A program made the translations under genes and the position numbers. The notes beneath the pieces are model-generated. The model saw only the letters and a program-made list of their open reading frames with translations, had not been told where the DNA came from and did no database searches. A stretch of DNA of 21,782 bases from JAWLCQ01 sp041687095 (GTDB taxonomy: Bacteria > Planctomycetota > Phycisphaerae > SM23-33): assembly GCA_041687095.1 (NCBI GenBank), contig JAWLCQ010000070.1, positions 1-21,782 on the forward strand, in the 5' to 3' direction. Shown here one piece after another: positions 7,201-13,349 of the stretch (within the stretch, counting starts at the first letter, position 1; each line of letters begins with the position of its first letter).

Positions 7201-7348
7201 AGATGTGAATCTTCACCATGGGGTACGTCACCGACGGGAGATAGTCCACCTCCAACTGCGAGAGGCTGAACAGGCCGGTGGCGAAGACCGCGACGCCCAG
7301 CACGACCGCGGCCACCGGACGCGTGAGCGTGGTTGCCGTGATTCTCAT
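4202..7348 (-). CDS. RND-family inner-membrane efflux transporter (HAE1/AcrB type)
   Basis: The protein has 1048 residues, full length for an AcrB-type pump. It opens with the usual TM1 (ITATTLTRPVAAVVLGVAVF), then the periplasmic porter motifs YPMVKIHIWWRGATPEEI and GTAGVEVYGG, then the TM2-6 block. In TM4 the proton-relay site reads VILDNSIVVLENI, with D401 followed by N402 where AcrB has DD. This is a known variant and differs from the DGA motif of CzcA-type metal pumps, so an amphiphilic or organic substrate is more likely than a free metal ion. The second half repeats the fold, with LIMINVPLALTGALLALFLT and RVRPILMTQLTT. The start overlaps the adaptor stop (ATGA, 7348-7345), as expected for a tripartite pump. 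It sits in an arsR-led operon. Confidence 0.95.
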   Translation of the reverse strand: MRITATTLTRPVAAVVLGVAVFATGLFSLSQLEVDYLPSVTYPMVKIHIWWRGATPEEIDTNIADPIEQVMATVDNLDYLESTSTEGMYTLLVNFRYGVKVEEAYQDVMAIMGRVARQLPPGIDAPVVMKADPSQLPIIEVTAASDQRDLVWLRDWADNWLVERLTAVHGTAGVEVYGGLKREIRVHVDPLRLQAYKLSPAQISNALREENLQIFAGRVTVETREIIARTMGEFESIREIEDIVVARGPDGQNVRLKEVATVEDSHEELRVNTRFNGKPCVKLAVLKQAMANTVTVSQDVQKRLEELRAYMPDDIELGYVENQGDYVMGAINSVKDSAILAALLVVAVVYLFLGRWRQVVVMVVALPLTLLANFFLMRTAGFSINVFSLGGLVVALGVILDNSIVVLENITRLKAEGNKAYALEGTREVGSAIVASTLTFLAIFLPFLFVPGLAALLFKELVLVVAGVVVISLLVAITITPLLTGRLLRGEKAGRLSVVARVFDAAIAFVTRGYERVLAVCLRVKWLVATLAVAAFAGALWMAGVVGSEFLPQVDDGRVMVKVMMPSGTSVGEVDRILARLESQVKGLPEVQSVFTLAGGRVWGVSLLENASEGEMNIQLVPRSRRSIATDQFVEKIRPLVGQVQVPGARMPVRQMPTKGIRRSGEQEVEVKVSGTDMASIFEYANRVAGQLRGTEGLANVNVSMDMTKPEYRVHVDRARASDLGISVSRVATTLRALVSGLVTTQYRDGSEYYNIRLVVPETRLASKTDLENLVLDTRNGQAIYLKDIAEVRRAVGPVQIVRENQAKMVIVRADSAGMSVGEALGRAEQAMAQLDPPFGVEHAMGGQAQVMAENQRVMILILGFAVLFAYVVLAIQFESFVLPLLIMINVPLALTGALLALFLTNTPIGITVQIGMVIMMGGITSQGVVLLALAEEYRRAGMPPLEAIRKAAPIRVRPILMTQLTTVLGLAPLALNLGEGGDMLVPMAIAVIGGLLYSLLLTLLFLPAAYGLAVRKRPAGIPAEEELAVEPVLAESSGLGTDNGLIS

Positions 7349-8631
7349 TGCGCCCTGCCTCCCTGCCCGGCTGCGGCCGCCGGGCCTTTGGGCTTGCCCG
7401 TCCGCACTTCCGCGCCATCGCGCAGGTTCTCGTGTCCGGCGACCAGAACGGATTCGCCCGCCTGCACGCCCTGGAGGATCTGGACTCGCCGCCCCTGCTC
7501 CAAACCGGTGGTCACCACGCGCCGGACCGCCTTGCCTTGCTGGAGGACGAAGACGATCTTGTCTTTCTGCGGGGTCGTCAGCACGGCCTGGTCGGGGACG
7601 ATCACGGCAGCCTCGACCTGACGGGCTGTCACCGCAACCCGGGCAAACAGGCCCGGCACGAGGTCGACGGGCTCGGTGATCACCGCCTCGGCCGTCCGCG
7701 TTCGCGTCTGGCGGTCAACCTGCGGGTACACCCGTTGGACCTTTGCCTCGAACGTCCGCCCCGGATAGGCTTCGAGCGAGATCGCTGCTTGTGCGCCTGG
7801 GCGGATCGTGGCGGCAAGCGACTCCGGAACGGCAAAGCGAACCGCCAAAGACGATGTGTCCATCACTTCCAGGAGCGGCGCTCGGGCGGTCGCCAGGTCG
7901 CCCGGGCGGACGAAGACTCGCGACACCACGCCGGCGAACGGAGATGCGATGACGCATTCGGCCAGTCGGGCCTGGGCCGTTCCCAGGCGAGCTTGCGCCT
8001 CTTTGACCAGCGATTCCTGCACCGCCACCGCGGTCTTCGTCGGACCGGCCTCGAGCATGGCCAGCTCCTGGTTGGCCGAGACGAACTGCGTCCGACACTT
8101 GACGTACTCGAGCCTGGCCTTCTCGGCGGCCTCGCCCGGAATCGCGCCGCTCTTCGTCAAGGCCTCGACTCGCTCCAGATTGGCCTTGGTGAATGCGGTG
8201 CATTCCTGGAGTTGCGTGACGGCCTCGCGGGCCTGGGCGATCTCCTCCGGCCGGGGACCGGCCTTGAGGTCATCCAGGCGCGCCTGGGCCACGGCCAAGG
8301 CCGCCTCGGCCGCCAACGCCTCCTGGCGATACAGGGAACGGTCGATCTCCACCAGCTTCTGCCCCGCCCGCTCGATCAGGTCCCCCTCGCGCCAGGGACA
8401 GAATCCGATCGGCCCTTCGATGGTCGCACCAACGGTGACGGTGTTTGTCGCGACCACTTCGCCGACCGTCTCCAGCATCTCGGCCATGGGCCCGTTTTCG
8501 GCCGCGACAGCCGACACCAGAGGCGCCTTTCGGCCCGGCCCCGATGCACTCGCATCCTCTTGTGAGCGGCAGCCGCCCAGGAAGAGGAAGGTCAAGACGC
8601 ACGCGACGGCTATGCCTGATAGGAGCTTCAT
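7345..8631 (-). CDS. RND efflux periplasmic adaptor lipoprotein (HlyD/MFP family)
   Basis: The protein has 428 residues. The N-terminus is a lipoprotein signal ending FLGGC (C21). Next come a lipoyl-like half (TVGATIEGPIGFCPWREGDL), a long alpha-helical hairpin rich in Ala and Gln (about 85-205, with AQARLDDL and AQARLGTAQARLAE), then the second lipoyl and beta-barrel parts (ASPFAGVVSRVFVRPGD and GLFARVAVT). The C-terminal membrane-proximal part has VIVPDQAVLTTPQKDKIVFVL. It links the RND pump to the outer-membrane channel. It overlaps both neighbours by ATGA (8631-8628 with the TolC-type gene, 7348-7345 with the RND gene), so the three are translated together. The inserted Cys in the first lipoyl part (GFCPW) is uncommon. 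Confidence 0.94.
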   Translation of the reverse strand: MKLLSGIAVACVLTFLFLGGCRSQEDASASGPGRKAPLVSAVAAENGPMAEMLETVGEVVATNTVTVGATIEGPIGFCPWREGDLIERAGQKLVEIDRSLYRQEALAAEAALAVAQARLDDLKAGPRPEEIAQAREAVTQLQECTAFTKANLERVEALTKSGAIPGEAAEKARLEYVKCRTQFVSANQELAMLEAGPTKTAVAVQESLVKEAQARLGTAQARLAECVIASPFAGVVSRVFVRPGDLATARAPLLEVMDTSSLAVRFAVPESLAATIRPGAQAAISLEAYPGRTFEAKVQRVYPQVDRQTRTRTAEAVITEPVDLVPGLFARVAVTARQVEAAVIVPDQAVLTTPQKDKIVFVLQQGKAVRRVVTTGLEQGRRVQILQGVQAGESVLVAGHENLRDGAEVRTGKPKGPAAAAGQGGRAQ

Positions 8632-10043
8632 CGTTCCTCTCCAGTTGCCAGCTCAAACTGCGCCAGGGCCGTGCGATGATCCGCCAGTGCCCGGTAATGA
8701 TTCGTCTGGGAGTCCAGCAGGGCCGACTGGGCGTCCAGCACGTCCGTGATGGAGCCCTGGGCAAGCTCGTACCGCTGACGTTCGATCCGCAGGCTTTCCT
8801 CGGCCTGCTCGATGGCCTTCGCCGTTGCGCGGACGCGCTGAAGGGCAGACTTGATGTTCAGGGCGGCCGTCTCGACATCCAGGCGCACCTGAAGCTCCAG
8901 CCTTCTAAGCCTTTCGCGGGCGGCGGCGAGATTGGCACGTTCCTGGCGAATGCGGGCGTCGATGCGGCCGCCCTCGAAGACGGGGATGTCCACGACCACG
9001 CCCACCCGGCCGACGTCCTCGAAACTGCTGGTTCCCGAGGGGCGATCGGACGCCCCGGCGGCCCAGCGCCCGCCGTACGCGCCCTGCACGGCCACGGTGG
9101 GCCAGTGGCCGGCACGCGCGGCGTCCACCCGCTTGGCCTGGGCCTCCAAGGCGGACCGTGCCGCCAGGTAGTCCCCACGCTGGCTGTACGCCTTCGCCAG
9201 GCCGCCAGCCTGATCGATGGCCGCCTCGGTGTCGGCCGTCAGCGTGCCCGCAACAAGCACGCCCTCGGATTGCTCGTCTTGCAGGCCAAGGAGATTGGCC
9301 AGGACGCGCGCCTGGATGGCCAGGACATTCCGCTCGCGGGCGAGCCGCTGCTGGATGTCGGCGATACGCACCTCCGTCCTGAGCAGATCCACCCGAGCGG
9401 CTTTCTGGGCGGCGATCAACTCTTCCACCCGCCGCAGGTGCTCGGCAAGTGCTGTCTCCGAGAACTCCAGCGACTCCACCACGTGCCGCTGAGCCAGAAT
9501 GCTGTAGAAGACGCTCGATACGTTGAAGACCAGCTCGCTGCGGCTGCGCGCGAGTCGGTGCTCGGCCGACGCCTCCAGCAGTTCGGCCGCCTTGATCTCG
9601 CTGATCCGCCGCCCGCCGGTGAACAGGGGCATCGTGACGACCAAGTCAGAGGAAAGGACGTCGTCGCTGAATACGCCCCTTTCCCCGTTGAATCGCGCCG
9701 GCGCCAGCCGCTGATCGTCCAGATGCCGCGTGAAGCCGCCCACCACGTTGACCCTGGGAAGGATGGCGCCCAACGCGATGTCCCGCCCGGCGCCGGCGGC
9801 CTCCACGTCATACCCGGCGGCCGCCAGTTCGGGATTGTTCGCCAGCGCGACCGAAACGGCCTCCGCAAGCGAAAGAGGCTCCTCGACGGGCCGGGTCGTG
9901 ACGACGCGGCCGGAGAGGCGTTGACCGTCGACCGGCCAACCAGCACGAGACATCCCCGCATACGGGTCAGTCGGATCGATCAGCGCGCAGCCGGCAAGGC
10001 TCAGGCAGGGGATGGCGAACAGTAACGTCGGCGTCCATCGCAT
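8628..10043 (-). CDS. TolC-family outer-membrane efflux lipoprotein
   Basis: The protein has 471 residues from ATG 10043, which is preceded by GGTGGAG. The N-terminus is a lipoprotein signal ending SLAGC (C19), as in OprM/NodT-type channels. The two-fold TolC repeat is seen in LSLAEAVSVALANNPEL near the start and the second helical pair near QAGGLAKAYSQRGDYLAAR. Typical motifs are PLFTGGRR and IPVFEGGRIDARI (the beta strands of each repeat) and a terminal LLDSQTNHYRALADHRTALAQFELATG. A longer frame from GTG 10103 adds 20 residues before the signal peptide and is less likely. It is the first gene of the three-part pump and lies 62 bases after the ArsP-type permease. Its last codon overlaps the adaptor start. 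Confidence 0.94.
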   Translation of the reverse strand: MRWTPTLLFAIPCLSLAGCALIDPTDPYAGMSRAGWPVDGQRLSGRVVTTRPVEEPLSLAEAVSVALANNPELAAAGYDVEAAGAGRDIALGAILPRVNVVGGFTRHLDDQRLAPARFNGERGVFSDDVLSSDLVVTMPLFTGGRRISEIKAAELLEASAEHRLARSRSELVFNVSSVFYSILAQRHVVESLEFSETALAEHLRRVEELIAAQKAARVDLLRTEVRIADIQQRLARERNVLAIQARVLANLLGLQDEQSEGVLVAGTLTADTEAAIDQAGGLAKAYSQRGDYLAARSALEAQAKRVDAARAGHWPTVAVQGAYGGRWAAGASDRPSGTSSFEDVGRVGVVVDIPVFEGGRIDARIRQERANLAAARERLRRLELQVRLDVETAALNIKSALQRVRATAKAIEQAEESLRIERQRYELAQGSITDVLDAQSALLDSQTNHYRALADHRTALAQFELATGEER

Positions 10044-10105
10044 TCGGTTGTCTCCACCGTATCTCGCGTTCGGCAGCGTCAACGACACCCGCAGGGGGTT
10101 CACGC

Positions 10106-11653
10106 TCAGAAAAACGCGCCGAAGATCATGCCGCTGATCGTGGCCATCACGACCACCAGCGAGCAGAAGACGATGGTCTTGCCCGTGCCCATGATGCTGC
10201 GGATGACCAGCATGTTCGGCAGCGACAGCGCCGGGCCCGCCAGCAGCAACGCCAACGCCGGGCCCTTGCCCATGCCCGCGCCGATCAGGCCCTGGAGGAT
10301 CGGCACCTCCGTCAGCGTGGCGAAGTACATGAACGCCCCGAAACCGCTGGCGAAGAAGTTCGTCCAGAACGGCCAGACGAAACGGGCGAGGCCCTCAAAC
10401 GCGCCGCCGCCCCAGCCGGTGATCGCCAGCATCGCCTCGGGGCTGTCGCCCACGAGCATCTCGACGTACTTGCTCGGGATCAGGCCGGGATGGTCCGGGC
10501 GGCCCAGCAGGAACCCCGCGATCAGCACCCCGAAGAACAGCAGCGGCAGGATCTGCTTGGCGAAGGTCCACGTGGCGCTGAACCACTCCTCGCCTTCGCC
10601 CTTGCTGGTCTCCAGGACCACCGACAGGCCGACCACGGCTGCCGAGAACGGCAGCAGCACCCAGAGGCCCTGCATCGGCAGCGCAAAGGCCAGGATGGCC
10701 GGCGGAATCGCCGCCAGGACCACCTTCCACCACGCAACGCTGAACCAGAAAACCAGCACCAGCGCAAAGCCCATGCCGAAGACGGACGTGATGATCCACT
10801 TGTTCTGCCAGATCGTCGACCACACGCCGCCCACCGCCGTGCGCTTCACCAGGGCGCTGGCCTCCAACTGGATTTCGCGCATCCGCCCCAGTTCCGGGTC
10901 CTCAACGCGGATCGTGTAGCTCGCCCCGGCCTCCTCCGGATCGAAGGGGGCCCGCACGATCTCGCCCCGAAACGTCTCCCCGTCCGCGGTGGTGAAGTCG
11001 AACTCGTTGGGCGCGCCCCAGTTGGCGAAGACCAGGATGCCGACCATCACGAAGAAGAACACCGCGTTCTTCCATAGCGGCCGGGAGACCTCGGGCTCGG
11101 GCATGGCGAGTTGGCCGTTGGCCTTCTCCAACTCCTCCTTGCGGTAGATGAAGTGCATGATCAGGCCGATGACCACGCTGAACCCGATCGCACCGACCGC
11201 CCGGGCAATTCCGAGTTCCAACCCAAGAATGCGGGCCGTGAGAATGATCGCCAGGACGTTGATGGCCGGGCCGGAGTAGAGGAAGGCCGTTGCCGGCCCC
11301 AGCCCCGCGCCCATCCGCCAGATGCCCGCGAACAGCGGCAGCACGGTGCAGGAACAAACGGCCAGGATCGCCCCCGACACGCTCGCCACGCCGTAGGCCA
11401 GCACCTTGTTGGCCTTGGCGCCGAGGTACTTCATCACCGCCGCCTGACTGACGAAGACGCCGATCGCCCCGGCGATGAAGAACGCCGGCACCAGGCACAG
11501 CAGCACGTGCTCCCGCGCGTACCACTTGGCCAGGTGCAACGCCTCCATGATGCCGCCGCTGAACCGCTCCCAGCCCACCGGCAGCCAGAAGAACAGCAGG
11601 AACACCGCGGCAATCCACAGCAGCGTCTTCCACTCGATCTTCCAATCGGTCAT
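10106..11653 (-). CDS. ArsP_1/DUF318-family permease (organoarsenical-type efflux permease)
   Basis: The protein has 515 residues with about ten or more membrane helices in two halves. The family signature is present in the first half: AVCSCTVLPLFAGIWRMG (C100, C102), then GPATAFLYSGPAINVLAI. The second half has LTEVPILQGLIGAGMGKGPALALLLAGPALSLPNML. ArsP of Campylobacter exports trivalent organoarsenicals and is about 315 residues long. This protein is longer because of a soluble loop of roughly 65 residues between the halves (about 208-280, with FDFTTADGETFRGEI and RVEDPELGRMREIQ), which may face the periplasm. The Cys pair in the first half could bind a thiol-reactive metalloid. The start is ATG 11653 after GGCGGAGAGG. 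It lies directly after arsR, separated by a hairpin. The substrate is not shown by the sequence. Confidence 0.88.
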   Translation of the reverse strand: MTDWKIEWKTLLWIAAVFLLFFWLPVGWERFSGGIMEALHLAKWYAREHVLLCLVPAFFIAGAIGVFVSQAAVMKYLGAKANKVLAYGVASVSGAILAVCSCTVLPLFAGIWRMGAGLGPATAFLYSGPAINVLAIILTARILGLELGIARAVGAIGFSVVIGLIMHFIYRKEELEKANGQLAMPEPEVSRPLWKNAVFFFVMVGILVFANWGAPNEFDFTTADGETFRGEIVRAPFDPEEAGASYTIRVEDPELGRMREIQLEASALVKRTAVGGVWSTIWQNKWIITSVFGMGFALVLVFWFSVAWWKVVLAAIPPAILAFALPMQGLWVLLPFSAAVVGLSVVLETSKGEGEEWFSATWTFAKQILPLLFFGVLIAGFLLGRPDHPGLIPSKYVEMLVGDSPEAMLAITGWGGGAFEGLARFVWPFWTNFFASGFGAFMYFATLTEVPILQGLIGAGMGKGPALALLLAGPALSLPNMLVIRSIMGTGKTIVFCSLVVVMATISGMIFGAFF

Positions 11654-11707
11654 GCCTCTCCGCCTTTCGATGAGTCCGCCACAACCCGCTCACGCATCGA
11701 CCGCAAC

Positions 11708-11732
11708 AAAAGGAGCCCCTAGCGAAGGCTCC
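11708..11732 (-). terminator. Hairpin plus T-tract after arsR (attenuator-like)
   Basis: On the minus strand GGAGCC (11732-11727) and GGCTCC (11717-11712) pair around a 9-base loop that contains the arsR TAG stop. The stem is followed by TTTTGTT (11711-11705). This has the form of a short Rho-independent terminator lying between arsR and the permease. With only 6 G/C pairs and a short T-run it would be partial, letting most operon genes be expressed below arsR level. Confidence 0.5.
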
Positions 11733-12048
11733 CCAGGATCTCGCTGGTCTCCTGCGCCCGTTCACGCAGGACGCCCGTCACGCACTTGGTGATGTTGAGG
11801 ATGCAGGGGGTGCGGAGCGAGTACATCATCTTCAGGCCCTCTTTCCGCTGGGCGACGAGTCCCGCATTCAGCATCACCGTCAGGTGCCGCGACACGTTCG
11901 AGCGATTGGCCTCGACATGATCGGCGATGTCGCATACGCACTGCTCGCCGTTCCGCAGATAGTCCAGAATGGCCAGGCGTATCTCATGCCCCGCGGCCGA
12001 GATCACATCCGCCATCAGCTTGTACATCCTCTTCTGATCGGCATCCAT
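11719..12048 (-). CDS. arsR: ArsR/SmtB-family metalloid-responsive repressor
   Basis: The protein has 109 residues, the usual length. The winged helix includes HEIRLAILDYLRNGEQCVCD then VSRHLTVMLNAGLVAQRKEG. The sensor motif CVCD (C37-V-C39-D40) matches the As(III) site in classical ArsR (ELCVCDL). Two further cysteines, C82 and C89, near the C-terminus could supply a third ligand, and C37/C39 plus one of these would make the three-coordinate sulfur site that binds As(III) or trivalent organoarsenicals. It is the first gene of the minus-strand operon. The start is ATG 12048 with TAGGAG 9 bases before it. The operator-like palindrome at 12091-12101 lies in its own promoter, suggesting autoregulation. 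Confidence 0.93.
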   Translation of the reverse strand: MDADQKRMYKLMADVISAAGHEIRLAILDYLRNGEQCVCDIADHVEANRSNVSRHLTVMLNAGLVAQRKEGLKMMYSLRTPCILNITKCVTGVLRERAQETSEILGSLR

Positions 12049-12088
12049 GGAGGGTTTCTCCTAGCTGACTACGTGATTGAATGCTCAT

Positions 12089-12117
12089 AGACTAGCCTAG
12101 TGGCCCACCGCGAACAA
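12089..12117 (-). promoter_or_regulatory. Promoter of the arsR-led operon
   Basis: On the minus strand TTGTTC (12117-12112) and TAGTCT (12094-12089) are spaced by exactly 17 bases, a sigma-70-like pair that lies about 41 bases before the arsR start. It is the only plausible promoter seen ahead of this operon. The call rests on consensus match and position only. Confidence 0.45.
12091..12101. promoter_or_regulatory. Operator-like perfect palindrome overlapping the arsR -10 element
   Basis: ACTAG-C-CTAGT is a perfect 5-1-5 inverted repeat that overlaps the -10 hexamer and part of the spacer. This is the expected place for an ArsR repressor site. A further CTAG lies at 12061-12064, next to the ribosome site. 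CTAG is usually rare in GC-rich bacterial DNA, so three copies in about 40 bases stand out. Confidence 0.45.
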
Positions 12118-12405
12118 GCGAAAAGCTCCCCCTGCACATGAATCGCCGCCACGGGCGCCGGAGCCGCGGCCTTGATGATGCCGACTGAGAAGACCTGGTC
12201 CTTTCGTACGTTCCACGACAATCATAACCAACGCCGACCTCGTCACTTCGTGTTCCTCCTGCTGGGGCCCTGCCGCGGGCAGTACTGTGCACCCGTTGCG
12301 TCCCGATCCGCGCCAGTACCTCCCTGCTGCTGCGACAGGCAAGGGTGCCGTTGAGCATTTGCGACGCTCTATCATGCTGTAACCGGTCCGTCACCTGGCG
12401 AGACG
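12118..12405. other. Intergenic stretch with no supported gene
   Basis: I find no gene here that I can defend. Short frames on the minus strand run through it (for example VGIIKAAAPAPVAAIHVQGE, in about 12110-12190), but they have no good start and no family I know. The stretch is more mixed in base composition than its flanks and may be a worn-down mobile or gene remnant. Confidence 0.4.
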
Positions 12406-12828
12406 CTACTCCCCGTCCCGCTCGGCCAGCACGTAGGACCCCGGATGTGGCTTTCGGCGGAACTCGATGAGTCCGCGGGCGGACAGGGCCGCGAGTTCGC
12501 GCTTGGCCTGCTTTTCGCTGATGCCGAAGTGCCGCTGGACCATCGCACGCTCCAGCTTGGCCCCGGCGAGCACCTGCTCCCAGATCCACTGCTGGCGCTC
12601 GGGCAGGGGGGCGACAGAGTGTCGAATCGCACCGCCCCGGCCCCTGGAGGACCGTCGCGGGGGCAGTGGGGACGGCGGAGGGCTCATGTACGGCCACATC
12701 GCCCCCAGCTCCGCGGCCCCGCGCGCTTGGGCCTCCTCCAAGGGCAGGATCGCCCGGGCGTTGGTGTCAAGCTCGCTCCGCACGTCGGGGATCTGGGCCT
12801 GGACCTCGGCGATGCTCCACGGATACAA
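12406..12828 (-). CDS. Hypothetical protein with C-terminal winged-helix-like segment
   Basis: The protein has 140 residues and starts at TTG 12828. The N-terminal third is helical and acidic (IAEVQAQIPDVRSELD then LPLEEAQARG). A Pro/Arg-rich linker follows (about 49-70). The C-terminus (about 75-135) looks like a winged helix: LPERQQWIWEQVLAG, then FGISEKQAKRELAALSARGL, then a wing IEFRRKPHPGSYVL. It could be a small DNA-binding protein. It lies beside a broken recombinase, so it may belong to an old mobile element. I do not recognise the family. The weak TTG start and the lack of a clear ribosome site leave open that it is a truncated gene. Confidence 0.45.
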   Translation of the reverse strand: MYPWSIAEVQAQIPDVRSELDTNARAILPLEEAQARGAAELGAMWPYMSPPPSPLPPRRSSRGRGGAIRHSVAPLPERQQWIWEQVLAGAKLERAMVQRHFGISEKQAKRELAALSARGLIEFRRKPHPGSYVLAERDGE

Positions 12829-13042
12829 GAGAGGCTCGCGAGAAGCGATCGACCCGCCCCGACCCGACCCGATCCCGATGCTTCACCATACGCCGCTCAC
12901 CGACAGCGGGTTCCCGAAGTCGGTTTCCCCACGGTCAGGGCCCCGAGGGGCGCCTTGGGGGCTGCCCCCAAGCCTGAGGGGTGCCTTATACCCACCGTCC
13001 CGGTTGTGTCAAGATGTTGGCCCGTGGGCTTCCCCCGCGTCT

Positions 13043-13205
13043 TCGACGCCGACCTCGCCCAGCGTCGCCAAAAAGCTCATGCGCCACAGCGACATCCGCC
13101 TGACGACTTGTCCCTGCGTAGCCTTGGCGGAGCCGGATAAACATCTACACCCACCTGGACCTCTCCGACATCGCCCGCGCCGTGGCGGGCCTGTCGGCAA
13201 TTGGA
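13043..13205 (+). pseudogene. Tyrosine recombinase (integrase) C-terminal remnant, frameshifted
   Basis: One frame reads TPTSPSVAKKLMRHSDIRLTT (13046-13108), and after a 31-base interruption another frame continues NIYTHLDLSDIARAVAGLSA (13140 on). Joined, the two match the end of phage-type integrases, with LMRHSDIRLT before and the catalytic Tyr in IYTHL. The Arg-His-Arg part of the active site is missing, and I see nothing of the family before about 13043, so only the tail survives. It is a mark of past integration between the operon and the XylR/protease pair. Confidence 0.7.
13109..13139 (+). repeat. 31-bp imperfect hairpin insert inside the recombinase remnant
   Basis: The insert lies exactly between the two integrase frames. 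Its core CTGCGTAGCCTTGGCGGAG folds with four of five pairs in the inner arm (CTGCG with CGGAG), and outer TCC pairs with GGA after a CC bulge. The core resembles a short palindromic repeat (with GTAGCCTTGGCG or GTAGCTTTAGCG centres) that I recall as common between genes in planctomycetes and verrucomicrobia. That recollection has not been checked. Confidence 0.45.
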
Positions 13206-13349
13206 GGAGACGGGGACTGGGCAGAGGGTGCCCCCAGCGTAGGCGGGCACCTGGGCCGGGGGGGGGGAAGGTACTACAAGGAGCGACAGGCGTTCGGCTG
13301 CCGCAGTTGGCCCTCGACATGCAGTCGCCAAGCTGCAAGTAAGCACCAT

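Noticed and set aside
4202..7348. RND pump considered as a CzcA-type heavy-metal exporter
   Set aside because: The TM4 motif is DNSIVVLEN (D401, N402), not the DGAVVMVEN typical of metal-ion RND pumps, so the HAE1 type fits better despite the ars-like setting.
12097..12375. Minus-strand ORF of 92 codons upstream of arsR
   Set aside because: It runs through the arsR promoter, has no plausible ribosome site and no recognisable motif; a neighbouring frame is equally open over part of it.
13259..13267. Run of nine G residues
   Set aside because: It lies in the worn-down recombinase scar and outside any working gene, so phase variation has no target. It may also be prone to sequencing error.
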